Assembly (NCBI RefSeq): GCF_009768885.1
Contig: NZ_WSQA01000017.1
Location: 31,884 to 95,883 of the forward strand
From: Sphingobacterium humi
Lineage (GTDB): Bacteria > Bacteroidota > Bacteroidia > Sphingobacteriales > Sphingobacteriaceae
DNA length: 64,000 bases
Direction of reading: 5' to 3'
Positions 54,721-62,749 of the stretch are shown here, one piece after another. Numbering within the stretch: the first letter of the stretch is position 1; the number at the start of each line of letters is the position of its first letter. A program made the position numbers and the translations under genes. The notes below the pieces were generated by a model. It was not told the DNA's origin. It searched no databases and was given only the letters and a program-made list of their open reading frames with translations.

Positions 54721-54740
54721 ATTCGAGAACGTTCCCGAAT
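54721..54740. promoter_or_regulatory. LacI-type operator between susC and the dioxygenase gene
   Basis: ATTCGAGAAC followed by GTTCCCGAAT: a 20-bp palindrome with a single mismatched pair and a central CG, the usual architecture of LacI-family operators. It lies 208 bp upstream of susC and 204 bp upstream of the dioxygenase gene, so it could control both directions. The LacI gene at 62746-63762 is the likely partner. Confidence 0.7.
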
Positions 54741-54787
54741 AAAAACGTCATTTTCTTCTTAAAATTTAGGAAATCATTAATTCTCTT

Positions 54788-54803
54788 GACGGGAACAGTC
54801 CTG
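54788..54803. promoter_or_regulatory. Second, weaker LacI-type site
   Basis: ACGGGAACAGTCCTGT shares the CGGGAAC half site with the 54721 palindrome but is less symmetrical. It is 48 bp further towards the dioxygenase gene. Could be an auxiliary site. Confidence 0.35.
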
Positions 54804-54912
54804 TGTTTTGTAGTGCTTATTTTATCTGTTTTTTAAGGTTGTAGGATTGTTTAGGATAATATAAACCATGAATAAGTTAAATTTCCCCCGAAAGGGAGGG
54901 AGGCAGCCTTCG

Positions 54913-54920
54913 TAACTTTG
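54913..54920 (+). promoter_or_regulatory. Candidate -7 element of the dioxygenase-GH13 unit
   Basis: TAACTTTG fits TAnnTTTG and lies 23 bp before the ATG at 54944, but the -33 position has no TTG. The remainder of the 54514-54943 region is AT-rich with no gene. Another TATATTTG at 54693-54700 is an alternative. Confidence 0.4.
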
Positions 54921-54943
54921 GGTATAGACCAAATTTATAAATC

Positions 54944-55762
54944 ATGAGTACACAGACACATCAGCTACTGGATGAGCTTAAGTCGGTTTCGGCGGAGGAA
55001 GCTGCAGCCTTTCAGCAAGACGGCCATATCCTAATTCGCGATATCCTAGATCGGGATACAGCGCAGTATTATAAGGAGGTGATCAGCCGAGCCGCGGCTA
55101 AGCATAATGAGGAGAAGCGTAAGTTGGAAGATCGGGATACCTATGGCAAGGCCTTTTTACAGATTATGAACCTCTGGCTGGTAGACGAGGAAGTGAAGCG
55201 TTTTGTTTTGGCGAAGCGTTTTGCGAAGATTGCTGCGGATTTGCTAGGGGTGGATAATGTGCGGCTATATCATGATCAAGCGTTGTTCAAGGAGCCGGGA
55301 GGCGGTCCGACGCCATGGCATCAGGATCAGAATTACTGGCCATTGGATACCAGCAATACGATTACCATGTGGATGCCGCTGGTTGATATCCCGAATGCCG
55401 AGATGGGCATGCTGACCTTCGCGACAGGCTCTCACAAACAGAATAACGTATCGGATGTGATTATTTCGGATGAGTCTGAAAAGACTTTTGCGGAATACGT
55501 GAAAGAAAATAACTTCCCGGTTGTGCATCCTGATGCCATGCAAGCGGGTGATGCGACCTTTCATTATGGCTATACGATCCATAATGCGCCGGGCAATTCA
55601 TCGGATAAGATGCGTGCCGTGATGACCATTATCTATTATGCCGACGGTGCGAAAGTGACCGAGCCGAAGCATCAATGGCAGGAAAACGATCGGCAGCAAT
55701 GGTTAATGGGTAAAGAACCTGGCAGTCTTGCCGATTCGGCCATCAATCCCCTCTTATTATAA
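54944..55762 (+). CDS. Phytanoyl-CoA dioxygenase-family Fe(II)/2-oxoglutarate oxygenase
   Basis: A 272-residue cytoplasmic non-haem iron oxygenase. The facial triad is visible: His126 and Asp128 in WHQDQ, and His213 in TIHNAPGN; Arg224 downstream is the likely 2-oxoglutarate anchor. The family hydroxylates many small molecules and can remove O- or N-methyl groups by hydroxylation. It starts the plus-strand arm of the maltodextrin locus, followed 11 bp later by a GH13 lipoprotein gene. Its substrate is unknown; a modified sugar is plausible from the context. Confidence 0.88.
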   Translation: MSTQTHQLLDELKSVSAEEAAAFQQDGHILIRDILDRDTAQYYKEVISRAAAKHNEEKRKLEDRDTYGKAFLQIMNLWLVDEEVKRFVLAKRFAKIAADLLGVDNVRLYHDQALFKEPGGGPTPWHQDQNYWPLDTSNTITMWMPLVDIPNAEMGMLTFATGSHKQNNVSDVIISDESEKTFAEYVKENNFPVVHPDAMQAGDATFHYGYTIHNAPGNSSDKMRAVMTIIYYADGAKVTEPKHQWQENDRQQWLMGKEPGSLADSAINPLLL

Positions 55763-55773
55763 TCTGAGGAAGG

Positions 55774-57375
55774 ATGGTTTGGATGAAAGGAAAAAGAACT
55801 ACAGTATTTGGGCTGCTGCTGGTTGGGTTATGGCTTGTCCTGGGCTGTCAGCAACCCGCAGGAAAGTCGGCTGAAACCGTACAGGATGAGATCATCTATC
55901 ATGTTTTTCAGCGAAGCTTTTATGATAGCAATGGCGATCAGCATGGGGATTTGCGCGGCTTACAATCCAAATTGGATTACCTGCAAGATCTGGGTGTGAC
56001 CTCCATCCTGATGACGCCGCTGTATGAATCTGTCTATTATCATAACTATTATTCCAGTGATTTTGAGAAAATCGACTCCAGCTACGGCAGCAAGGAAGAT
56101 TACATGGCGCTGATTCGAGAAATCCATCGGCGGGAGATGAAGCTCTATATGGATATGGAAACCCAATATGTCACCGAAGATCACTTATGGTATAAGGATT
56201 CCTATGGCAATCCTGCCTCGCCGTATTCCGACTATATTCTATACGACGATAAGGAGCAGCTAAAACCCGCGTCCATTGTTTTCGATATCTATGATCTGAA
56301 AGGCTATGATGGGCTAGTCCGGAAAATTACCACGGTGAACCTGCTGAACAAGGAGGTGATCGCCTATAACAAAAAGCTGTTTAGCTATTGGCTAGATCCC
56401 AATCAAGATGGTCAATTTGATGATGGGGTGGATGGTTTCCGATTAGACCATATGATGGATGACTTGGACAATAAAGGCCGCTTGACCAATCTCTTCCGTG
56501 ATTTCTGGGTACCCCTGATCGATACCTTAAAAAGTATCAATCCCGATATCCATATTATGGCTGAGCAAGCAGATTGGGGATCCTATGGCATAGACTACCT
56601 GACCAACGCCAAGGTAGATTGGGTTTTCGGATTCCGCATCCAACAAGCCATTCGCAGCCTGGATAAGGCCAAGGTTATGGCTTATGCCGATACCACGTTC
56701 CGTGAAACTCCAGCCGGGAAGAATCAGCTTATTTTCATTGAGAACCACGATATGACGCGGTTTTCTACCGCGGTGAAGCAGGATAAGGGCAAAGAAAAAG
56801 TAGGGGCAGCCTTGAATTTATTGCTGGGCGGCATTCCCTCCATCTACTATGGACAGGAAATAGGCATGCTAGGGGAGAGTTACTTTATGAAGTATGGCAT
56901 CATTACCGATGCCAATGAGATTCCCTCGCGGGAGGCTTTCGAATGGTTTAAAAATAAAGACAGCGCGGGAATGCCCTATTGGTATCGCGACTCTGGCCCC
57001 TGGTGGGATAGCAGCAATGTGAAGAGCAACGATGGGATATCCGTCGAGGAGCAAGCCCCAGACCCAACATCCTTGTTAAGCACCTATAAACAGTTGATCC
57101 AATTGCGGAAGAAATATCCGGTTTTAATTCGGGGGAGCTATGCTTCCTACGCAAATGATCATAACGCCTTAGTTAGTTTCTATCGTCAAGACGAGGATGG
57201 GAAAGCCTTGGTATTGATCAACCTATCGGATGCGACGGTCGATTTCACCTTACCCGCTGATTCGGGGAAAGCCAAGCAGGTTTATCTGGATGGTAAAGCA
57301 GAAAAGGGCGATGCGGCTAGCAAGACCCGTCTTGAGGCCTATGGCATTCAGGTTTGGCTGCTAGAAGAGGCTTAG
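55774..57375 (+). CDS. GH13 alpha-amylase-family lipoprotein
   Basis: A 533-residue exported lipoprotein (lipobox VLGC, Cys25). GH13 catalytic residues are present: Asp225 (GFRLDHM), Glu264 (MAEQAD) and Asp326 (ENHDMTRF). The region normally reading HGYD is YYHNYYSSDF, so subsite architecture differs from standard amylases. A C-terminal beta domain (about 450-533) follows. It probably cleaves alpha-glucosidic bonds at the surface or periplasm. Start at 55774 with GAGGAAGG just upstream; an ATG at 55783 is the alternative. Its stop overlaps the convergent AraC stop by 4 bp. Confidence 0.88.
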   Translation: MVWMKGKRTTVFGLLLVGLWLVLGCQQPAGKSAETVQDEIIYHVFQRSFYDSNGDQHGDLRGLQSKLDYLQDLGVTSILMTPLYESVYYHNYYSSDFEKIDSSYGSKEDYMALIREIHRREMKLYMDMETQYVTEDHLWYKDSYGNPASPYSDYILYDDKEQLKPASIVFDIYDLKGYDGLVRKITTVNLLNKEVIAYNKKLFSYWLDPNQDGQFDDGVDGFRLDHMMDDLDNKGRLTNLFRDFWVPLIDTLKSINPDIHIMAEQADWGSYGIDYLTNAKVDWVFGFRIQQAIRSLDKAKVMAYADTTFRETPAGKNQLIFIENHDMTRFSTAVKQDKGKEKVGAALNLLLGGIPSIYYGQEIGMLGESYFMKYGIITDANEIPSREAFEWFKNKDSAGMPYWYRDSGPWWDSSNVKSNDGISVEEQAPDPTSLLSTYKQLIQLRKKYPVLIRGSYASYANDHNALVSFYRQDEDGKALVLINLSDATVDFTLPADSGKAKQVYLDGKAEKGDAASKTRLEAYGIQVWLLEEA

Positions 57376-58217
57376 GCTACAAACTTCTTTCGGTAAGCCA
57401 GGGGGCTTAGTCCCATCTTAGCTTTGAAGGTTTTATAGAAATAAGACATATCGTTAAAGCCACTTTCCAGGGCTATGGCACTAACCGGATTGTCGGTATG
57501 CAGCAATTGCTGCACGGCATAGTTCAAGCGGTATTGCACCAGCATATCGACAAAGGTTTTGCGGGTCAGTTTTTTGAAATATTTGCAGAAGGCATTGGGT
57601 GTCAGGTTGGCTACATTGGCCACATCGTTCAGGTTGATATCCTTTTTGAAGTTCTCGACAATATAGGCCATAATCACGTTGATGCGGTTGCTATCGGCGG
57701 TTTGCTCCTTATTGTTGTCAAAGGTACCGGCATTAATCGACTGGTAGGGTTGTTTGGCTAATTCATGCAACAGTTCCAGAAAGTTCAGGATACGTTCTAC
57801 GCCCGCCGACTTTCGCAAACGCAGCATATAGCGGCTGAGCTGCCGAGGGTGGGGAAAGGATAAGCCCGCTTCGCTTTCCTTCAACATGTTGTTGATGTTG
57901 CTGAACTCTGGTTTTTCAAAGAATTCAGTGCCCAGAAAGGCATGGGTAAATTGTATGACAACGGCATGTGCTTTCGGATCGGGGTTATCCAGTTTCCAGC
58001 AATGGGCTTGGTTTGGGCCGATCAGCACGAAATCACCATCCGCGAAATCATCCATCCGGTTGCCGATATATCGTTTTCCTTTGCCGCGAATAATATAGGT
58101 AAGCTCATATTCGGGATGATAGTGGAAAGGCGCCAAAAAAGCTTCATGGCCGAAGGAGCGGATCAAGAAAGATTCTTGCCCGCCATTTTGTAATATTTCG
58201 GGTTTCGCTTTTTGCAT
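57372..58217 (-). CDS. AraC-family regulator with cupin sensor domain
   Basis: A 281-residue soluble regulator. An N-terminal cupin (FHYHPEYELTYIIRGKGKRY, DGDFVLIGPNQAHCW; about residues 28-95) binds a small ligand, probably a sugar. The C-terminal AraC helix-turn-helix pair runs from about 180 to 280 (INLNDVANVANLTPNAFCKY, AIALESGFNDMSYFYKTF). It is divergent from the esterase-ADH-esterase-MFS operon; the 124-bp gap contains a palindrome. Confidence 0.9.
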   Translation of the reverse strand: MQKAKPEILQNGGQESFLIRSFGHEAFLAPFHYHPEYELTYIIRGKGKRYIGNRMDDFADGDFVLIGPNQAHCWKLDNPDPKAHAVVIQFTHAFLGTEFFEKPEFSNINNMLKESEAGLSFPHPRQLSRYMLRLRKSAGVERILNFLELLHELAKQPYQSINAGTFDNNKEQTADSNRINVIMAYIVENFKKDINLNDVANVANLTPNAFCKYFKKLTRKTFVDMLVQYRLNYAVQQLLHTDNPVSAIALESGFNDMSYFYKTFKAKMGLSPLAYRKKFVA

Positions 58218-58286
58218 AAATTGGCTATATCAGGGTTTAAGTTAGACTAAATTTCCAAAATAAACCAGTATTAGCATAAAATATGA

Positions 58287-58299
58287 CCTGTTTAACAGG
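58287..58299. promoter_or_regulatory. Palindrome in the araC/esterase divergent region
   Basis: CCTGTTTAACAGG: perfect 6-bp arms around one central base. It overlaps the -33 region of a candidate esterase promoter (TAAATTCG at 58312-58319). Possible site for the LacI protein or another dimeric regulator; AraC proteins normally prefer direct repeats. Confidence 0.4.
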
Positions 58300-58341
58300 G
58301 ATAAAAGTCAGTAAATTCGTATAACCTCTTATAAATTTCAC

Positions 58342-59478
58342 ATGCAACACTCTATCCTTTACGTTCTGGCTTGGCTGTGGATGCTTCCTGTTTTCGGGCA
58401 GGATGCCAGCTTGCGAATTCGGGTACAGGCACCTCCGCAAACCCCGGTAGGCGATTCCATATTAGTTATCGGCAACCAAGCGGTTTGGGGATTTTGGATC
58501 TACCCCAAGAGTACGGCCTTAAAGCCCTTAGGCAATGGCCTCTGGGAGGGTGTTTTTACCTTTCCTGTAAATACAGAACTGGAGTTTAAATTAACGCGCG
58601 GTTCCTATTACAAGGAGGCCCTGTATAACCATACCGGCCATCCGGCGGTTTCTACCAAATTAAAGCTTGTTAAAGATACCAGCGTATTTTTGCAGCCCAG
58701 TCAATGGAACGATCTGTATCAGCGCAGCATTACCGGCACGGTTCGCTATCATCATCAAATGGGCAGTGTGTATTTAAAGCAAACCCGGAATGTCGTAGTT
58801 TGGTTGCCAGCTTCCTATGCATTGAATACAACAAAACGGTATCCGGTGTTGTATGCCCATGATGGGCAGAACCTCTTCGACCATACGAACCTCAGTGGCA
58901 AGGAGTGGCGCATGGATGAAGTGGCCGACAGCCTGATGCGCAAAGGCGCTATTGAAGAGTTTATTATTGTAGGCATTGCGAACACAAAAGATCGTTGGAT
59001 AGAATACAACGGTACTGTGGAAGGGAAAAACTACCTGCGCTTTTTGGTGGAGGAATTAAAGCCTTTCATCGATCAGCAGTATCGTACGAAGGCCGACCGG
59101 GCGAATACTGCCATCATCGGCTCCTCGATGGGCGGGTTAATTTCCCTCTATGCTCTTTATACCTATCCGCAGGTCTTTTCCAAAGGCGCCTGCCTATCCA
59201 GTGCTTTTTATTTTGATGATGGCGATCTACTGGCGCAAATCAAAGCCAATCGCAGCCCTTTAAGGCAGTCTGCTGTCTATCTAGATTGCGGCGGAAAAGA
59301 CTTAGACTACGATTTCCTGCCCAGCAATCGCGAAATGAAGACGCTCCTGGAGCAGGACAAAAACATTCGCTTTCAATACGAAGAATTTCCGGATGACCCG
59401 CATAATGAACTAGCCTGGTCTCGGCGACTTTTCCTTCCTTATACCTTTTTATTTGCTAAAAATTATGCTAACATGTAA
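58342..59478 (+). CDS. Exported esterase with N-terminal starch-binding-like domain
   Basis: A 378-residue protein with a signal peptide (cleavage near VFGQ, residue 20). Residues about 22-118 look like a CBM20/CBM48-type beta sandwich (PVGDSILVIGNQAVWGFW, LWEGVFTFPVNTELEFKLT). The C-terminal alpha/beta-hydrolase of the esterase-D/IroE-like group has the nucleophile elbow GSSMGG (Ser262) and a candidate catalytic His in DDPHNELAW. It may remove acyl groups from an alpha-glucan. It overlaps the next gene's start by 14 bp, indicating translational coupling. Confidence 0.82.
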   Translation: MQHSILYVLAWLWMLPVFGQDASLRIRVQAPPQTPVGDSILVIGNQAVWGFWIYPKSTALKPLGNGLWEGVFTFPVNTELEFKLTRGSYYKEALYNHTGHPAVSTKLKLVKDTSVFLQPSQWNDLYQRSITGTVRYHHQMGSVYLKQTRNVVVWLPASYALNTTKRYPVLYAHDGQNLFDHTNLSGKEWRMDEVADSLMRKGAIEEFIIVGIANTKDRWIEYNGTVEGKNYLRFLVEELKPFIDQQYRTKADRANTAIIGSSMGGLISLYALYTYPQVFSKGACLSSAFYFDDGDLLAQIKANRSPLRQSAVYLDCGGKDLDYDFLPSNREMKTLLEQDKNIRFQYEEFPDDPHNELAWSRRLFLPYTFLFAKNYANM

Positions 59479-60577
59479 AGCCGCCATCACCGATGGGCAT
59501 GGAAATATACAGATTGACGACATTCAAGTGGCCCCGCCGGGGCCGGGCGAAGTGCTTGTGCAACTGAAAGCTGCCGGAGTTTGCCATACCGATTATGATT
59601 CCCTACGCTGGAATAAGCCCCTCATTCTGGGGCATGAGGGCGCCGGGCAAGTGCTGCAAGTAGGCGAAGGTGTGAGCCATGTGCAGGCGCAAGATCGGGT
59701 ATTGCTCAATTGGGCTATTCCCTGTATGGCTTGTTTTCAATGCAATCTGGGGAATTATCATATCTGCGAGCGCAGCTCGCCGGTTACCGGGCAAGGGCAT
59801 CAGACTAACCTAGGCCATGCCCGCATGGAAAGTTGCACCTGGCAGGGGCAACCTATAGCGCGCTCGTTTCATTTGGGAACCCTCAGTGAATATACCCTCG
59901 TGCAGGCTGCGGCGGTAACTAAAATCAATTCCCCGCGTTTATCCTATGCTGCGGCGGCTATTCTGGGCTGCGGTGTCATGACCGGTTATGGTTCCGTCGT
60001 GAATGCCGGAAAAGTTGCCGCGGGCAGTTCGGTGGTGGTGTTGGGCACCGGAGCTGTAGGCTTAAGCGTTATTCAAGGGGCGAAAATCAGTAAAGCCGCC
60101 ATGATTATCGCCATCGATATTAATCCGGAACGCTTAAGAATGGCCAAACAATTTGGAGCGACCCATTTGCTGTTGGCCGATAGTGAAGACCGCGGATTAA
60201 TGAACATGGCATCACAGGTAAAGCAGCTTTGTAATGGCCGAGGGGCAGATTATGCCTTTGAATGTACGGCTCGACCGGAATTGGGAGCTGCTCCTTTGGC
60301 GATGATTCGTAATGCCGGAACCGCTATTCAAGTGAGTGGTATCGAAGAGGTAATCGATTTCGACATGAATCTTTTTGAATGGGATAAACTATATTTAAAC
60401 CCATTATACGGACAATGTAACCCGATGCGTGATTTCGATCGGTTAATTCAACATTATGAGGCCGGGGAATTATTACTCGATGAAATGATTACCCGAAGCT
60501 ATCGCTTAGCAGAACTTCCGCAAGCGTTTGATGATTTACTGAAAGGGCGCAATGCCAAAGGCGTTATTATATTTTAA
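59465..60577 (+). CDS. Zinc-dependent alcohol dehydrogenase, class III-like
   Basis: A 370-residue medium-chain dehydrogenase. Catalytic zinc ligands are Cys40 (GVCHTD) and His57-Glu58 (GHEGAG); the structural zinc loop has Cys87, Cys90, Cys93 and Cys101; the NAD-binding GTGAVG lies near residue 195. The overall pattern follows class III (glutathione-dependent formaldehyde) dehydrogenases, although small-alcohol and sugar-alcohol enzymes share it. The ATG at 59465 is used, not the TTG at 59453. It lies between two esterase genes. Confidence 0.85.
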   Translation: MLTCKAAITDGHGNIQIDDIQVAPPGPGEVLVQLKAAGVCHTDYDSLRWNKPLILGHEGAGQVLQVGEGVSHVQAQDRVLLNWAIPCMACFQCNLGNYHICERSSPVTGQGHQTNLGHARMESCTWQGQPIARSFHLGTLSEYTLVQAAAVTKINSPRLSYAAAAILGCGVMTGYGSVVNAGKVAAGSSVVVLGTGAVGLSVIQGAKISKAAMIIAIDINPERLRMAKQFGATHLLLADSEDRGLMNMASQVKQLCNGRGADYAFECTARPELGAAPLAMIRNAGTAIQVSGIEEVIDFDMNLFEWDKLYLNPLYGQCNPMRDFDRLIQHYEAGELLLDEMITRSYRLAELPQAFDDLLKGRNAKGVIIF

Positions 60578-60584
60578 AATAGGC

Positions 60585-61379
60585 ATGGAGCAAACCTTTA
60601 GAACGCTAGAAAAATCGAATCCCCGCTATGGGTTCAAGAATTTGCAATTTGTAACCGTCAAGTCTACCCACTTAAAAGGTCGCGGTGATATCTGTTTCTA
60701 TAAACCTGAAAAATGTCCAGCAGATACGCCGGTGGTGATCCTCTTGCATGGTGTGTATGGCAGTGCCTGGAGCTGGCCTTTATGTTCCGGGGTGCACGAG
60801 CAAGCCGAACGTGCCATCCTTGCGGGGCAGCTGGCGCCCATGATTTTGGCGATGCCTTCGGATGGTCTGTGGGGCGATGGATCGGGCTATGTGCCCCATC
60901 GCGATCAGGATTTTGAGCAATGGATAGTGCAAGATGTGCCGCAGGCAGCACGGGAAGCCTATCCAGATGCGGTGTCGGCGGAATCCCGGTTTTTTATTGC
61001 GGGCTTATCCATGGGGGGCTACGGCGCACTGCGCATCGGCAGTTCCTATCCGCATATTTTTTCCGCATTTGCCGGCCTTTCGTCCATCACCACGATAGAT
61101 GAGTTTTCGCTCTTTGTGGAAGAAGAACTTTCGGCCTATCGCTGGGCGGCACCCCATGACCTGTTGGCTAGTTTCTTAGCCAATAAGGAAAAACTAAGGC
61201 CCTTCCGATTTGATTGCGGACGCGGAGATTTACTGCTTAATTTCAACAGGAAACTGCATTCAGACTTAGAAGAAGCAGGAATTTACCATACTTACCGGGA
61301 GTATACCGGCGAGCACAACTGGGATTATTGGAAAAATAATATCTTGGAAACGTTATTATTTTTTAATTTACAGCCGTAA
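60585..61379 (+). CDS. Esterase, S-formylglutathione hydrolase/esterase-D-like
   Basis: A 264-residue cytoplasmic alpha/beta hydrolase with oxyanion motif LLHGVYGS near 53-60, nucleophile elbow AGLSMGGYGALR (Ser142) and catalytic His in GEHNWDYW near the end. Size and motif layout fit S-formylglutathione hydrolase and related acyl esterases. The ATG at 60585 (8 bp after the ADH stop) is preferred to one at 60552, which would overlap the ADH gene by 26 bp. Neighbouring a class III-like ADH, a formaldehyde-disposal role is possible, but a sugar-ester hydrolase fits too. Confidence 0.8.
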   Translation: MEQTFRTLEKSNPRYGFKNLQFVTVKSTHLKGRGDICFYKPEKCPADTPVVILLHGVYGSAWSWPLCSGVHEQAERAILAGQLAPMILAMPSDGLWGDGSGYVPHRDQDFEQWIVQDVPQAAREAYPDAVSAESRFFIAGLSMGGYGALRIGSSYPHIFSAFAGLSSITTIDEFSLFVEEELSAYRWAAPHDLLASFLANKEKLRPFRFDCGRGDLLLNFNRKLHSDLEEAGIYHTYREYTGEHNWDYWKNNILETLLFFNLQP

Positions 61380-61405
61380 AACCTATTTATAAACCCAAAC
61401 GACAC

Positions 61406-62749
61406 ATGCAACATCTGGCTAAACGAAGCAAGCCCAGGCTTTCGCGGGCACAAATCTTTAATATGAGTTTTGGATTCTTTGGAATTCAATTTGGCTTCGC
61501 CTTACAAACGGGCAATGCCTCTCGGATTTTGCAAACCTTCGGTGCCGATGTAGAGCATTTGTCCTTGTTTTGGTTGGTTGCCCCCTTGTCGGGCATGCTT
61601 ATTCAACCGATTATTGGTTATTTCTCCGATCGAACCTGGACCCGCTTAGGTCGGCGTCGACCTTTTTTCCTCGGCGGAGCTCTCGTTGCTGCTGCCGCAT
61701 TGGCCTTAATGCCGAATGCTTCCGTATTGACCCTGTTATTGCCGCCCTTGTTGATTGGCGCGGGGATGCTGATGATTATGGATGTGGCTTTTAACGTATC
61801 AATGGAACCCTTTCGGGCGTTGGTGGCCGATAACCTGCCGAAGGAACAGCACGGCTATGGCTATGCGGTGCAAACCTTTTTAATTGGTGCGGGTGCCATC
61901 ATCGGTTCTTTTCTTCCTTATGTGCTTTCCACTTATATGGGGGTAAGCAAAGTTGCGGAGCCGGGCCATGTGCCCGATAATGTGATCTGGTCTTTCTATG
62001 TCGGGGCCATTGTGCTGGTGCTTTCGCTGTTGTGGACAGTGATTACTACCAAAGAATATAGCAACGAGGAATTACGTGCATTTGAAGAAGAAGATGCGGA
62101 AGAGCAACCTGCCCATACCGCTAGTTTTACAGCGATATTTTCCGACTTCAAGCAAATGCCCAAGGCGATGAAGCAACTGGGATTGGTGCAATTCTTTTCT
62201 TGGTTTGCCTTGTTTTCCATGTGGGTGTTTACCACCCCGGCCATAGCCCAACATATTTATCATCTGCCTGCTAGTGACACCTCTTCGGTTGCCTATTCAG
62301 ATGCCGGAAATTTGACGGGGGTATTATTCGGGGTCTATAATTTAGTGGCGACCTTGTTTGCGCTGGTCTTGCCGAAATTATACCAAGCCCTAGGCAAAAA
62401 GAAAACGCATATGTTGGCCTTGGGACTTTCTGGATTAGGCTTTATATCCATTCTCTTCATTCAGGATGCCGACCTGCTGTTTATTCCGATGATTTTCGTG
62501 GGGATGGCCTGGGCCAGTATTTTGGCGACGCCCTATTCCATGCTTTCCGGGGTGCTGCCGGCAAAGAAAATGGGGCTGTATATGGGCTTATTTAACTTCT
62601 TTATTACCCTGCCGCAATTGGTGAATGGGGTGTTGGGGGCCGTAATCGTTAAACATGTATTCCATAACCAAGCGGTTTATTGCTTAACGATGGCAGGTGT
62701 ATTTATGCTGTTGGCGGCTGTTTCTACCTTATTTGTGAAGGCCGATTAG
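61406..62749 (+). CDS. MFS sugar permease, SLC45/maltose-transporter type
   Basis: A 447-residue inner-membrane protein with about 12 hydrophobic helices. LVAPLSGMLIQPIIGYFSDR and RTRLGRRRPF-like loop (TWTRLGRRRPFFLGG) are hallmarks of the GPH/SLC45 sucrose-maltose permeases that accompany maltose phosphorylase loci in Bacteroidota. It brings maltose or small malto-oligosaccharides from the periplasm to the cytoplasmic GH65/pgmB pathway. Last gene of the plus-strand unit; its stop overlaps the LacI stop by 4 bp. Confidence 0.9.
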   Translation: MQHLAKRSKPRLSRAQIFNMSFGFFGIQFGFALQTGNASRILQTFGADVEHLSLFWLVAPLSGMLIQPIIGYFSDRTWTRLGRRRPFFLGGALVAAAALALMPNASVLTLLLPPLLIGAGMLMIMDVAFNVSMEPFRALVADNLPKEQHGYGYAVQTFLIGAGAIIGSFLPYVLSTYMGVSKVAEPGHVPDNVIWSFYVGAIVLVLSLLWTVITTKEYSNEELRAFEEEDAEEQPAHTASFTAIFSDFKQMPKAMKQLGLVQFFSWFALFSMWVFTTPAIAQHIYHLPASDTSSVAYSDAGNLTGVLFGVYNLVATLFALVLPKLYQALGKKKTHMLALGLSGLGFISILFIQDADLLFIPMIFVGMAWASILATPYSMLSGVLPAKKMGLYMGLFNFFITLPQLVNGVLGAVIVKHVFHNQAVYCLTMAGVFMLLAAVSTLFVKAD

